This document shows positions 7,580 through 16,372 of a DNA stretch of 33,673 nt, piece by piece. The notes beneath the pieces were generated by a model that was not told the origin of the DNA, ran no database searches, and saw nothing but the letters and a program-made list of their open reading frames with translations. The stretch lies in assembly GCA_008015835.1 (NCBI GenBank), contig SSGH01000045.1, positions 1 to 33,673 of the forward strand. The letters run 5' to 3'. This DNA is from Lysobacter sp. (GTDB lineage: Bacteria; Pseudomonadota; Gammaproteobacteria; Xanthomonadales; Xanthomonadaceae). Each line of letters begins with the position of its first letter. Within the stretch, counting starts at the first letter, position 1. The position numbers were made by a program, and so were the translations under genes.

Positions 7580-8227
7580 GGCGGCGATTTTCGGGGCGAA
7601 TCGGGCTTCGAGCGTAGCCCTGGCGTGCATCGCGGGCGGGCTGCGCATGGTAGCCGTATTTCGCGACCGGGACCGATCGTCGGCGGCACCGGCGGCATGC
7701 GCGGATGTCGCGCTTTCGGATCGACCCAGCGAGTCGGTGCGCTCGTCGACCGATGAAGAATTCGCTCATCAACGATCGGATTCATGCCGTTCGTCGGCGA
7801 CTGCCGGCCAAGCTGAAGCGGATTGAATTTCGCGTTGCCGATCAATGGGCCCTGGTGTTGGCCAACCTTAGGTTTGTAGCGATAGCGAGCGAACTTTTAC
7901 GAACAAAGAAATCAATTGCTTACGCTTTTTGGCGCGGGTATTTCTTATATTCTTTTGAGATATCACGCCTCCTAAGTCAATGACCTTTACGGCCGGCGTC
8001 GTGTCTGCAGAAAAGAGCTAGATGACTGTTGATCGGAACTGGTCACAGTCCATCTCGGATGAATCATCGTACTAGCATGGTGACGCGCGATATGGCTTCA
8101 GTGTCTCTATTGAGGACAAATCGGCCACCAATCGCTTCCCCAGTGCTGAAAAGGGGCGAAGCGATGGGTGGTGATCTCATATGACAGAAAGCTAATCGCA
8201 TCCCTCGTGAACGTAGGCATGTGGTCC
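7580..8227. other. Intergenic region, AT-richer than surroundings, with a hairpin
   Basis: About 650 bp without a convincing gene. Bases from about 7860 to 8260 are clearly less GC-rich than the rest of the window (for example around 7900-7980). A 76-codon frame from ATG 7753 to 7983 exists, but its sequence has no recognisable features. The large inverted repeat at 8125-8171 lies in its right half. It could be the residue of a small horizontally acquired insertion or a regulatory region for the small gene at 8228. No tRNA, integrase or target-site duplication was seen. Confidence 0.5.
8125..8171. repeat. Large imperfect inverted repeat (hairpin)
   Basis: Bases 8125-8129 (ccacc) and 8131-8138 (atcgcttc) pair with 8167-8171 and 8158-8165, with one mismatch between them. 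Three further C-G pairs extend past a single bulged base. The result is about 16 bp of stem around an 11- to 12-nt loop. There is no T tract, so it is not an ordinary terminator. It might be a structured leader, a protein-binding site or a mobile repeat; only one copy was found in this window. Confidence 0.55.
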
Positions 8228-8449
8228 ATGAATCATCCCGATAATTCTTTTAATGCCGATCCTCGATACGAAGCCTTCAAGCTACGCGAGCGGCGATTGC
8301 GGATCGACATGATTTTGAGTCATTGCGAGCGAATCGCGGCATGCATCACATTTGGTGCCGTTTTGATCTTCACCGATCATCCCGCAGCGATCGGTAGTTG
8401 GTTCGCGGTGCTCATCGCGATGATGCGCAGCGGCGCAGCGCCGACGTGA
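8228..8449 (+). CDS. Small predicted membrane protein, unknown
   Basis: From ATG 8228 the 73-residue product starts MNHPDNSFNADPRYEAF. It has a charged helix (KLRERRLRIDMILSHCER) and then two short hydrophobic stretches (IAACITFGAVLIF and AIGSWFAVLIAMM), suggesting a hairpin in the inner membrane. Other in-frame ATGs at 8219 and 8168 are possible starts. The ribosome site is weak. Codon use is less extreme in third-position GC than in neighbouring genes, which fits a recently acquired gene or chance. No family is recognised. It is listed because the charged-helix-plus-membrane-hairpin layout looks protein-like, but it could be spurious. Confidence 0.42.
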   Translation: MNHPDNSFNADPRYEAFKLRERRLRIDMILSHCERIAACITFGAVLIFTDHPAAIGSWFAVLIAMMRSGAAPT

Positions 8450-8712
8450 TTGCTGGTCGCACCTCCGCGCGACTGTCGTGCGCGTTCGCTTCGTATCGAA
8501 GCGATGCGCTCGATGTCGCCGCCGTGCAGACTCGCGCCGGTCTTCGAAGGCGATCGGCCCGCGACGACGAGGGGATCGTCGTTCGCGGCAGGCGTTTCCG
8601 GAGGCGCCCGCGCGATGTCCCATCGGTCGATTCCCCGGGCGCTTTTGGATAGGTCCCCCCGCGCCCCCGTGCTACGCTCTCGCCGTCGTTCCGCGAGAAG
8701 AGGCGTAACCCT

Positions 8713-9906
8713 TTGATTTTTCGTGCCTTACCCCGTGCGGCGGCGGTCGCGATGAGCTTGACGCTCGCCGCTTGCGCCACCCAGAAGCCGCCCGCCAAGC
8801 CGGCGCAGCCGCTGAAAGACCTGCCGGCGCCCGCGCCGGGTCCGGCCACGCCCAAGCCCGCATCGTCGCCCGAGGCCGCGCTGTTGCCGAAAGTGCCGCA
8901 GCCCCCGGAGCGCCCGGTGGCGCCGCCGTCGGTCACCGACCCCGCCATCCCGCGCGAGCAGCGCATCGCCGCGTTCGTGGACTACACCGCCACCACTTAT
9001 GGCGTCGCGCCCGAGCGCATTCGCGGCGCGTTGGCGCAGGCCGAGTACAAGCAATCCATCATCGACGCCATCACCCGCCCGGCCGAGGCGGTGAAACCTT
9101 GGCGCGAGTACCGCACGATCTTTCTGACCCAGGCGCGCATCGACGGCGGCGTGGCGTTCTATCGCGACAATCGCGCGGCGCTCGATCGCGTGGCGGCGCA
9201 GACCGGCGTGCCCGCGGAGTATGTGGTCGCGATCATCGGCGTCGAGACGTTCTACGGCCGCAACACCGGCAGTTATCGCGTGCTCGACGCGCTGTACACG
9301 CTGGCGTTCGATCACCCGAAGCGCGCGCCGTTCTTCGCCGGCGAATTGGCGCAGTTGTTCGCGTTGACCGCGCAAGAGCCGCAGCTCGACACGTCGACGC
9401 TCAAAGGCAGTTACGCGGGCGCGATGGGCATGGGCCAGTTCATGCCGTCGAGCTATCGCCTGTGGGCGAAGGACGGCGACGGCGACGGTCGCCGCGATTT
9501 GCTCACGCACAAGCCCGACGTGTTCGCGTCGATCGCGAATTATTTCGTCGTCCACGGCTGGCAGCCGGGCGGCCCGGTCGTGGCGCGCGCGTCGCGCGAT
9601 GCGGCGCTGCCGGAATTCGTGCCGGAGACGACCGAGCCGAGTGTCCCGCTGCGCGTGTTGGCCGAGCGCGGCTATCGGCCGATGCCCGGCGAAGCGCTGC
9701 CGGCGGATCCTGCCGTCGAAGGCGCCACGGTCGTGAATTTCGACGGCGACGCGGGTCGCGAACATTGGTTGGGCTATCGCAATTTCTACGTGATCACCCG
9801 CTACAACCGCTCGCCGATGTACGCGATGGCGGTGCACCAGTTGGCGCAGGCGATTCGCGCGGGCGCCGACGCCCCCGCCGCGGGCGTCGCGCCGGCCGGG
9901 AGATAA
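8713..9906 (+). CDS. mltB: Membrane-bound lytic murein transglycosylase B
   Basis: The 397-residue lipoprotein starts at TTG 8713, with GAGG about 9 bp upstream. The signal peptide ends in a lipobox LAAC with acylated Cys21. The first in-frame ATG would leave too short a signal. A Pro/Ala-rich linker (residues 22-75) spans to the catalytic domain. There the glutamate is E178 in [15 protein letters not shown], and [20 protein letters not shown] and [10 protein letters not shown] are typical of MltB. It cleaves the glycan strands of peptidoglycan from the periplasmic face of the outer membrane, giving anhydro-muropeptides. It lies 4 bp before rlpA and within a peptidoglycan gene cluster, so it is very likely co-transcribed with it. 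Confidence 0.94.
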   Translation: MIFRALPRAAAVAMSLTLAACATQKPPAKPAQPLKDLPAPAPGPATPKPASSPEAALLPKVPQPPERPVAPPSVTDPAIPREQRIAAFVDYTATTYGVAPERIRGALAQAEYKQSIIDAITRPAEAVKPWREYRTIFLTQARIDGGVAFYRDNRAALDRVAAQTGVPAEYVVAIIGVETFYGRNTGSYRVLDALYTLAFDHPKRAPFFAGELAQLFALTAQEPQLDTSTLKGSYAGAMGMGQFMPSSYRLWAKDGDGDGRRDLLTHKPDVFASIANYFVVHGWQPGGPVVARASRDAALPEFVPETTEPSVPLRVLAERGYRPMPGEALPADPAVEGATVVNFDGDAGREHWLGYRNFYVITRYNRSPMYAMAVHQLAQAIRAGADAPAAGVAPAGR

Positions 9907-9910
9907 GCGC

Positions 9911-11083
9911 ATGCGTGGCTTTTCCAGCATTCCGTCGAATGTTTCCCCGTGGCCCATCGCTTGCGCGTTCGCGATCGCCGCTGCGCTGAGCGGCTGCGGC
10001 AGCGCGCCGACGAAGGACGCGCCGCCGGTCGCGCAGGCGCCGCGCGACATGCCTGCGGCCGACGCCGAACCGAAACAGTCTCCGTACGCGCCCGCGCAGG
10101 AAGACCCGAGCAAGCGCGGCGACTACGTCGCCGGTGGTCTGTACGCGCCGCACGTTAAAGACAGCGTGCCCGACTACGTGCCGGACGTGGCCGCGATTCC
10201 CGAGCCGGAAGTGAAGGACGAGCCGCGTTCGCGTTTCGGCAATCGCAGCTATTCGGTGCTGGGCAAGACCTATCGCGTGCTGGAATCGGGCGAGGGTTAC
10301 GTCGAAGAGGGCATGGCCTCGTTCTACGGCAAGAAATTCCACGGCCGTCGCACCTCGAATCAAGAGGTTTACGACATGAACGCGTTCAGCGCCGCGCATC
10401 GTTCGCTGCCGCTGCCCAGCTACGTGCGCGTGACCAATCTCGATAACGGCAAGTCGGTGGTGGTGCGGGTGAACGATCGCGGCCCGTTCCATTCCGGCCG
10501 CATCATCGATTTGAGCTACGCCGCGGCGGTCAAACTCGACTTCATCCGCAAGGGCACCACGCGGGTGGAAGTGCGCGCGCTGATGCCGGACGACCTGGAG
10601 GGCCAGCGCACGGGGTCGCGCCGCGAGCGCACGCGCCGCGAACGCGCCGAGCGAACGCCGACGCCGCCGACCGGCGCCGTGGTCGCCGTCGCGCCCGCGA
10701 CGCCCACCGACCCCGCCCTGCGCGCCGAGGAATTCGACCGCTGGATGCGCGAACGCGGCGTCCGCGTCGCCAGCGGCCGGCCTGGGTCCGCGAATGCCGC
10801 GTCGACCCCGGACGCCGCGCAGGCCGCTTCGACGCAGGCCGCGGCCGTCGAAGGCGGCGTTTCGCTGCAGGTCGCCGCGTTTTCGGCGCAGGACAACGCC
10901 GAGCGCGCGCAACAGCGTCTGCGCGATGCGGGCTTACCGGTGGTGCGCATCGATGCGGGCGAAGTCGACGGCAAGCCGGTGTGGCGGTTGCGCATCGGCC
11001 CGGTCGCCGCCGATCGCGTGCCGGAACTTTCCGCGCGCTGCGCCGATCTGGGCTTCGACGCGGTTCGGGTCGTGCGCGACTGA
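9911..11083 (+). CDS. rlpA: RlpA septal lipoprotein (DPBB + SPOR)
   Basis: The 390-residue lipoprotein has lipobox LSGC (Cys29). A double-psi beta-barrel domain follows at about 130-225, with [39 protein letters not shown] and DLSYAAA. A low-complexity Arg/Thr/Pro/Ala linker covers about 230-312. A C-terminal SPOR domain spans about 315-388 ([20 protein letters not shown]). SPOR domains bind denuded glycan at division sites; RlpA of some gammaproteobacteria is itself a lytic transglycosylase acting on denuded glycan. The linker is longer and more charged than usual. The start codon lies 4 bp after the mltB stop, and dacC follows after a 206-bp gap with its own possible promoter. Confidence 0.95.
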   Translation: MRGFSSIPSNVSPWPIACAFAIAAALSGCGSAPTKDAPPVAQAPRDMPAADAEPKQSPYAPAQEDPSKRGDYVAGGLYAPHVKDSVPDYVPDVAAIPEPEVKDEPRSRFGNRSYSVLGKTYRVLESGEGYVEEGMASFYGKKFHGRRTSNQEVYDMNAFSAAHRSLPLPSYVRVTNLDNGKSVVVRVNDRGPFHSGRIIDLSYAAAVKLDFIRKGTTRVEVRALMPDDLEGQRTGSRRERTRRERAERTPTPPTGAVVAVAPATPTDPALRAEEFDRWMRERGVRVASGRPGSANAASTPDAAQAASTQAAAVEGGVSLQVAAFSAQDNAERAQQRLRDAGLPVVRIDAGEVDGKPVWRLRIGPVAADRVPELSARCADLGFDAVRVVRD

Positions 11084-11220
11084 AGCGCGGAACGAACGCG
11101 AACGACCGGACGCGCAAGCGTTCGATCGATCGGGCGGAGGCATCGCATCGGCGACAGAGCGAACGATCGGGAGGATCGCGATCGACGCCCGACGGGACTC
11201 GGAATCGTTTCGGGCCTCGT

Positions 11221-11226
11221 TAAAAT
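11221..11226 (+). promoter_or_regulatory. Candidate -10 element upstream of the carboxypeptidase gene
   Basis: TAAAAT stands in a GC-rich spacer, 63 bp before the ATG of the D-Ala-D-Ala carboxypeptidase gene. This is a plausible -10 box that would allow transcription separate from rlpA. No clear -35 is present at 16-18 bp. Confidence 0.35.
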
Positions 11227-11289
11227 GCCCGCTTTCGGCGCGTTCCGCGCCCTTCGCGGCTTCGCGCCGCGCACCGGAGAACTCCATCG

Positions 11290-12705
11290 ATGAGCCGCGA
11301 GGCAGATCAAGCGACCGGGACGAGTAGGCCGCGCCGTTCGGAGATCGGTCCGGGTTCGACCGCGCGCGCGCCGATTCGGCGATTCGGCGCGACGTTGGCG
11401 ATGGCGCTGTGCGTCGTCGGCGCGACCGTCGCCGTCGGCGCGATCGCCCAGGCCCCGGCCGGCAAAGAGGCGCCGACCAAATCGTCGACCACGAAACCGA
11501 CGGCCGCAAAACCGTCGACCGCGGACGCTGCGCAGGCTAAACCCACGCCATCGAAACCCGCGCCATCGAAGCCTGCGCCCGAAAACGCGACCGCCGCGGC
11601 GAAGCCGCTGGCCGTGCCCGATGCGCCGAAACCCAAATCGGCGCGCGCGTGGTTGGTGATGGACGACGCCACCGGCAAAATTCTGGCCGGCGAACGCATC
11701 GACGAGCGCTTGGAGCCCGCCAGTCTGACCAAGGTGATGACGGCGTACGTGATCGCCGCGGAACTGCAGGCCGGGCGCATCGGCGCGCACGACGCGGTGA
11801 AGATGAGCCTCAACGCCTGGCAACACGGCGGCGGCGCGCTCGACGGCCGCTACAGCGGCTTCGAGGTCAATAAAAAGGCCGACCTGACCGAAATGCTCAA
11901 AGCTATGCTGGTGCAGTCCAGCAACGATGTGGCGGTCGCGCTGGCCGAACACGTCGACGGCACCGAACCGGCGTTCGCGGCCCGAATGAACGACCACGCC
12001 AAGCGCTTGGGCATGGAGAACACCCGCTTCACCACGTCGCACGGCTTATCCGCCGAAGGCCAGTATTCCACCGCGCGCGATCTGGCGGTGCTGGGGCGTG
12101 CGTTCCTGCACGATTATCCGAACGAATACGCCTACACCAAGATTCGCGAATTCCGCGTCGGCGCGATGAACCCGCAGCTCAACCGCAATATTCTGCTGTG
12201 GCGCGACGAGTCGGTGGACGGCATCAAGACCGGCGATCACGCCCGCGCCGGCTACTGCATGCTGACCTCGGCCAAGCGCGGCGATCAGCGCTTGATCGCG
12301 GTGGTGCTGAAAGCCGCGAGCGAGGAAGAGCGCGCGGTCGATTCGCTGGCGCTGCTGAACTGGGGTTTCCGCTTCTACGAAACGCACCGCCTGTACCAAG
12401 CCGACGCCGTCATCGCCACGCACAAAATTTGGAAAGGCGAAGCCGATGCGGTGAAGCTGGGCTTGGAGCAGCCGTTGCTGGTGAGCACGCCGCGCGGCCG
12501 CTACGCCGAACTCAAGCCGTTGATGGACGTGCCCAAACGCTTGATCGCGCCGGTCAAGGCCGGCACGCCGATCGGCACCGTGCGCGTGATGCTGGACGAC
12601 AAGACCGTGATCGAAGCGCCGCTGGTGGCGATAGAATCGGTGCCCGAGGGCGGTTTCTTCAAGCGCTTGTGGCACGAATTCCTGATGTGGTGGGAGTCGG
12701 TGTGA
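11290..12705 (+). CDS. dacC: D-alanyl-D-alanine carboxypeptidase (PBP5/6 family)
   Basis: The 471-residue serine peptidase (S11) has the three penicillin-binding motifs: SLTK (Ser145, Lys148), SSN (210-212) and KTG (313-315). It trims the terminal D-Ala from peptidoglycan stem peptides in the periplasm. The C-terminal domain (about 370-455) is the beta-rich PBP5-type stalk. The last residues, FFKRLWHEFLMWWESV, form the amphipathic helix that anchors the enzyme to the inner membrane. Two features are odd. About 30 hydrophilic residues precede the hydrophobic signal segment (32-52), so a later start such as ATG 11401 is possible. A Lys/Pro/Ala/Thr linker of some 60 residues with KPAPSKPAP repeats separates signal and catalytic domain, longer than in the classic enzymes. 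Confidence 0.94.
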   Translation: MSREADQATGTSRPRRSEIGPGSTARAPIRRFGATLAMALCVVGATVAVGAIAQAPAGKEAPTKSSTTKPTAAKPSTADAAQAKPTPSKPAPSKPAPENATAAAKPLAVPDAPKPKSARAWLVMDDATGKILAGERIDERLEPASLTKVMTAYVIAAELQAGRIGAHDAVKMSLNAWQHGGGALDGRYSGFEVNKKADLTEMLKAMLVQSSNDVAVALAEHVDGTEPAFAARMNDHAKRLGMENTRFTTSHGLSAEGQYSTARDLAVLGRAFLHDYPNEYAYTKIREFRVGAMNPQLNRNILLWRDESVDGIKTGDHARAGYCMLTSAKRGDQRLIAVVLKAASEEERAVDSLALLNWGFRFYETHRLYQADAVIATHKIWKGEADAVKLGLEQPLLVSTPRGRYAELKPLMDVPKRLIAPVKAGTPIGTVRVMLDDKTVIEAPLVAIESVPEGGFFKRLWHEFLMWWESV

Positions 12706-12820
12706 CGCCTGGTTTCGCGTCGACCACGCGCCAACGCGCGTCGACGCGACGGAACGTATTGAACGCGCGGCCCCGAACCCGCAAGATCGGTCCCAGTCTC
12801 GAACGATGAGGTGAAGCGGC

Positions 12821-13120
12821 ATGGACTACAGCGAGTTCGTCGCCGTCATCGGCGAGAAGAAAGAACCCGAGATGAAGGATTTCGGGCGCGTCGCGGTGTT
12901 CGCCCAAAGCGCGGACAAGGAATTGCTGTGGACGGCCCTGGGCAGCAGCGGCGTCCATCCGATCTATCGCACGCTGATCATCCAGGCGCTGCATCAGCGC
13001 ATCATCGAAGAACTCGAGCGCGAGCAGCAGGCGCGCAAGCGCAAGCTCGAAGAAGAGGCGCGATTGGAAGCGCTGAAGGAAGAGCGCGCGCTCGACGCGC
13101 CGCGCCGCCGGCTGCGCTGA
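12821..13120 (+). CDS. Small charged protein of unknown function
   Basis: The 99-residue product has an ATG preceded by GAGGTG. The first half (FVAVIGEKKEPEMKDFGRVA, then QSADKELLWTALGSSGVHPI) looks globular. The second half is a long charged helix rich in Glu, Arg and Lys (from HQRIIEELEREQQARKRKLE on) that may form a coiled coil. It sits where many gammaproteobacteria have ybeD (DUF493) after the dacA/dacC gene, but I see no DUF493 similarity. It is probably cytosolic. No family is recognised. Confidence 0.65.
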   Translation: MDYSEFVAVIGEKKEPEMKDFGRVAVFAQSADKELLWTALGSSGVHPIYRTLIIQALHQRIIEELEREQQARKRKLEEEARLEALKEERALDAPRRRLR

Positions 13121-13160
13121 GCGTTCTGCTCTTCTCGTCGGTTCGATCCGGAGCGTCGCC

Positions 13161-13541
13161 ATGACCCACCGCAGCCGTCTCGCCGGCTTCATCATCGATT
13201 GCGAAACCGACGATCTCGGCGCCGCCGCGCGGTTTTGGAGCGATGCCCTGGGCTGGCCGATCGGCGCGCTGCCGCCCGAAGAGGCGGAGACCTACGTCAA
13301 GCTCGACGACGCGCCGGGCGGGTTGCACGTCGAAGTGCAGAAAGTGACGCATCCCTCGCGCGTGCATTTGGATATCGAGACCGACGACATCGACGCCGAA
13401 GTGGCGCGCTTGGAAGCCCTCGGCGCGAAACGCATCGCCGCCGTCCACACCTGGGTGGTGATGGAAGCCCCGACCGGCCAAAGGTTTTGCGTCGTGCGGA
13501 TGAAACATCCGGAGCGCGGGGCCACGCCGAACGTGTGGTGA
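13161..13541 (+). CDS. VOC (glyoxalase-like) family protein
   Basis: The 126-residue protein has two beta-alpha-beta-beta-beta units of the vicinal-oxygen-chelate fold. The first is GFIIDCETDDLGAAARFWSD with ALGW after it; the second is VHLDIETDDIDAEVARLEAL with WVVMEAPTGQRFCVV. It looks like the Glyoxalase_6-type subgroup often annotated simply as VOC family protein. Members of this fold bind a metal and act on small organic substrates or bind drugs; nothing here identifies the ligand. A GGAG ribosome site lies 8 bp before the ATG. It is 40 bp downstream of the small charged protein and may share its transcript. It converges with the propeller gene at 13619. Confidence 0.87.
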   Translation: MTHRSRLAGFIIDCETDDLGAAARFWSDALGWPIGALPPEEAETYVKLDDAPGGLHVEVQKVTHPSRVHLDIETDDIDAEVARLEALGAKRIAAVHTWVVMEAPTGQRFCVVRMKHPERGATPNVW

Positions 13542-13592
13542 AGCGCGTCGACCGGCCTTCGTCGCGCGTGAGCACGAGCCAAGAAAAGTAGG

Positions 13593-13616
13593 TCGCGCGT
13601 CAGCGCGAAACATATC
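13593..13616 (+). terminator. Weak candidate terminator between convergent genes
   Basis: A 6-bp inverted repeat (tcgcgc / gcgcga, loop gtca) is followed by an AT-rich stretch ending in TTTT. The stem is short and the T tract is separated from it by several bases, so this is only a possible end for the VOC-gene transcript. Confidence 0.3.
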
Positions 13617-13618
13617 TT

Positions 13619-16372
13619 TTAGCGCACCGAAATCGAATCCCGCACCGTGCCGTCGCGGTTCAGCGCCAGCAGACGGCCTGCGTGATCGAACAGAAGAATG
13701 CCGTCGGGCGTTTCGCGGCTGAGCGGTCTTGCGCCCACCGGCCAATCGAATTCGGCCAGCGCGGCGGCGTCGCGATAACGGTACAGCCCGTACGACGCCT
13801 GCCGTTCGCCGCAGAGGCCGAGCAGCGCGCCTTGCGACAGCGCGCGGAAGAAGATCGACGGCGCGGTTTCGTCGATGGGTTTGCGCAGCCGCACGCGTTG
13901 GGATTGGTGGTACCAATCGAAGCCGATTTCGATCGCGACGCGATCGTTGGCGACGACCTCGAATTGCACCGCGCCCGCATGCGGAATCAAGACCCTCGCG
14001 TTCGTGTCGTCGACGAACGTCGCTTCGCGCGACAGCAGACGTCGACTCGGAAGCTGATACGTCCACAGCTCGAACGCATCGCCGCTGCGGATCAGATGCA
14101 GCTCGTGATGCGGGGCATACTGCGACTCCACGATCGGCCCCGACAAATCGCCGACGTGCCAGAGCACGTCCTGCAGCGATGTCGCCGTATCCACCACCAG
14201 AATGCGGTCGCGCGACACCAGGCTCCAGGCGATGCCGTCGAACGCGCGCGCGTGCGCGTCGATCGGCAGCGCGCCCAGATCGACGACGCTGTGCCGCACC
14301 AGGTCCAATCGGCTCACGCGCGAGACGCGCTCGCGCGGGGCGACGGCGAGCGCGATGTTGCGGCTGTCGGCGACGACGAGGGCGTAGGCGGGCACGTCGT
14401 AGCGCCGCAGCGTGCGGCCCTCGCGATCGATCACCGCGGCGCCGGCTTCGCCCAGCGCGATCAAATAACGATGGTCGTCCAGCGCCGCTGCATCGTGGAT
14501 CGTGCGTAAGCCCGGGGCGGGCGCGTGCCAGCGCAGTCCGCCGATGCCGTCCCACAGATCGATGCGGGTTTTCATGGGCGGCACGAGCGGATGGGGCGCG
14601 TCGGCGTTCAGCCACGGATCGTCGGCGAGCTGCAGCAAGCGGTTCAGACGCGCTTTGCTGAGGTCGTGTCGGCTTTCCGCGCGATCGGCGAGCAGCGCCG
14701 GCAGAATCGCGCTCGCCACCGCGCGCGTCGCGGCGTTCTGCGTCGCCGCTTCGAGCAAGGCGTCGGCCATCGCGCGCCGGGCCTCGACGTGATGTTCGGG
14801 TTCGCCCAGGGCCGACAGTCGTTCGCCGTACAGCTCCAGCGTATCCGGCCAGCGTTCGGCGCGCCGCACCAGCGCGCGCGCGGACAGCGTTTCGCCCGCG
14901 GCCTCGGCCATGCGCAGCCAGTGGAACGCGAGGTCGCGCGCCTGCGGCACCGGCCACACCGCGTCCATCGCCGCCAACCATTGCCCGCGTTCGGCCAGCG
15001 CTTCGCCCCACGCCAAGCGCAGTTTGATCGCCAGCTCCGGTTTGTCTTTCTCCAGCGCCGCGATCGCGCTGGCGAACTCGCCGTCGCGTCGCGCCACCTG
15101 CACCGCGCGCCGCCAATCGCCCGCGAGCAGCAGCAAGCGCACGATCGTCGTCGACGGCATATCCCAGGCCAACGCCAGTTCCGCCGCCTGCGCGTGGCGG
15201 CCGTGGCGTTCGAGATAATCCAGCGCCTCTTGTTTGGCGTTCAGCAGCTCCGCCAAGACGAACAAGGCTTCGTCGATTTTGCCGGCGCGATCCAAACGCT
15301 CGAACGTTTGCCGGTAGACGCCGCGCAGGTGATCGCGAAGTGCGTCCGGCAATCCGAGGTTGGTGCCGATATCCGACGCGCCGGACAAGCGCAGATCGTC
15401 GCGTCGGCCGGGCGTGGAGAAGGCTTGGCCGCGGTTCGGGCCGGTGGCGTCGATCGGCAGCGCGTGGCGCAGCGCCTCCTGCAGGTCGCCGTCTTCGAAC
15501 ATGCGCAGCATTTTGCGCAAGTACGCGCCGTGCCGGCGACCGATCAAACTCGACACGCGCGAGGCGATGGCCAATCGCGTCAAGGCTTCGCGCCAACGCG
15601 AGGGCGCGACCGGACGTTGGCGTTCGCGCAGTCCGCTCGCGCTCGCGCCGCGCCCGCCGCCTGCGCCCGTCGCCGCGAAAGCGCCCAGCCAGCGCGCCGC
15701 GAACCGGCCCAGCCAATCTTGCGCGATCGTGCGCGCACCGTCGGCCGCGCCGCCGATGCCGATGCGACGCTTGGCCGCGCCTGCGTCCGCGGCGCGGCCG
15801 GACAAACGCTCGAGAAACGCATCGCGCTCGGCGCTCGGCGGCGGAATTTTGTCGCCCAGCAATTCGCGCACCTGCCGGCCGACCAGCGCGCTCGCGTTCG
15901 GCACCGGCAACGCCTCGCTGCAGTCGAACGGTTCGCGCAGCGCGTAATCGTCGATGTCGATCAAGCGCGAGAGATCCAGCGGCGCGCCCTCGGCTTGCCG
16001 CAGCGCGAGCACGCGCGCGCCGCGCACGATCAGCAGGTCGGCGTCCGTTCCGCTCGATGCCTGCGCGCCGCGCTCCTCGGGCCGCAGCGGCGCGCTGGTC
16101 AACGCGCCGCGCGCATCCAGGCACAGCGGCAACGCGGGCAGCGCATCGCAATCCCACCACATCGGCGCGGGATAGCGCAGCAGGTCGCCTTCGGGAAACC
16201 GCAGCGCCTTCGCGCCGGTCCGCCAATGCGCGAGCATTCGCGCCGCGCGCGCATCGGCGTGCGACGAGTCCTCGCGCGGCGCATTCGTCGTTTCGGCGGC
16301 GAACCACAGCGCCGCCACCGGCTGGACGCCGCGCCACAGCGGAACGCGTACGGCGGCGACAGGGTTAGTCAT
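13619..16372 (-). CDS. bpX6/helical-repeat/beta-propeller protein of a MoxR-vWA ternary system
   Basis: The 917-residue cytosolic protein has ATG 16372 preceded by GGGGAG, overlapping the upstream gene by 8 bp. Residues 1-200 resemble the bpX6 N-terminal domain, with ALRFPEGDLLRYPAPMWWDC. A Gly/Ala-rich linker lies near 230-250. Residues about 255-600 are helix-rich in TPR-like pairs (for example ERLDRAGKIDEALFVLAELL, then ALDYLERHGRHAQAAELALAW). Residues about 610-917 contain repeated four-strand blocks (YLIALGEAGAAVIDREGRTL; ILLFDHAGRLLALNRDGTVR) like a beta-propeller. In this type of system the propeller protein is thought to be the recognition or scaffold subunit that works with the MoxR ATPase and the vWA protein. 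It is the last gene of the four-gene block. The domain name is from memory of Pfam and should be treated as probable. Confidence 0.82.
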   Translation of the reverse strand: MTNPVAAVRVPLWRGVQPVAALWFAAETTNAPREDSSHADARAARMLAHWRTGAKALRFPEGDLLRYPAPMWWDCDALPALPLCLDARGALTSAPLRPEERGAQASSGTDADLLIVRGARVLALRQAEGAPLDLSRLIDIDDYALREPFDCSEALPVPNASALVGRQVRELLGDKIPPPSAERDAFLERLSGRAADAGAAKRRIGIGGAADGARTIAQDWLGRFAARWLGAFAATGAGGGRGASASGLRERQRPVAPSRWREALTRLAIASRVSSLIGRRHGAYLRKMLRMFEDGDLQEALRHALPIDATGPNRGQAFSTPGRRDDLRLSGASDIGTNLGLPDALRDHLRGVYRQTFERLDRAGKIDEALFVLAELLNAKQEALDYLERHGRHAQAAELALAWDMPSTTIVRLLLLAGDWRRAVQVARRDGEFASAIAALEKDKPELAIKLRLAWGEALAERGQWLAAMDAVWPVPQARDLAFHWLRMAEAAGETLSARALVRRAERWPDTLELYGERLSALGEPEHHVEARRAMADALLEAATQNAATRAVASAILPALLADRAESRHDLSKARLNRLLQLADDPWLNADAPHPLVPPMKTRIDLWDGIGGLRWHAPAPGLRTIHDAAALDDHRYLIALGEAGAAVIDREGRTLRRYDVPAYALVVADSRNIALAVAPRERVSRVSRLDLVRHSVVDLGALPIDAHARAFDGIAWSLVSRDRILVVDTATSLQDVLWHVGDLSGPIVESQYAPHHELHLIRSGDAFELWTYQLPSRRLLSREATFVDDTNARVLIPHAGAVQFEVVANDRVAIEIGFDWYHQSQRVRLRKPIDETAPSIFFRALSQGALLGLCGERQASYGLYRYRDAAALAEFDWPVGARPLSRETPDGILLFDHAGRLLALNRDGTVRDSISVR

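Noticed and set aside
6210-7772. 520-codon frame overlapping the antiporter on the minus strand
   Set aside because: Arg/His-rich shadow frame; the antiporter frame has twelve hydrophobic segments and family motifs.
7753-7983. 76-codon frame in the AT-richer gap
   Set aside because: No motif, membrane segment or ribosome site that separates it from chance.
8125-8171. Integron attC site
   Set aside because: The inverted repeat has the right size, but no GTTRRRY-type core was found on its edges and no cassette array surrounds it.
13002-16337. Alternative 1111-codon frame on the same strand as the 917-residue propeller protein
   Set aside because: Arg/Ala-rich product without motifs, running through the VOC gene region; the other frame has the bpX6-like start, a good ribosome site and a coupled start.
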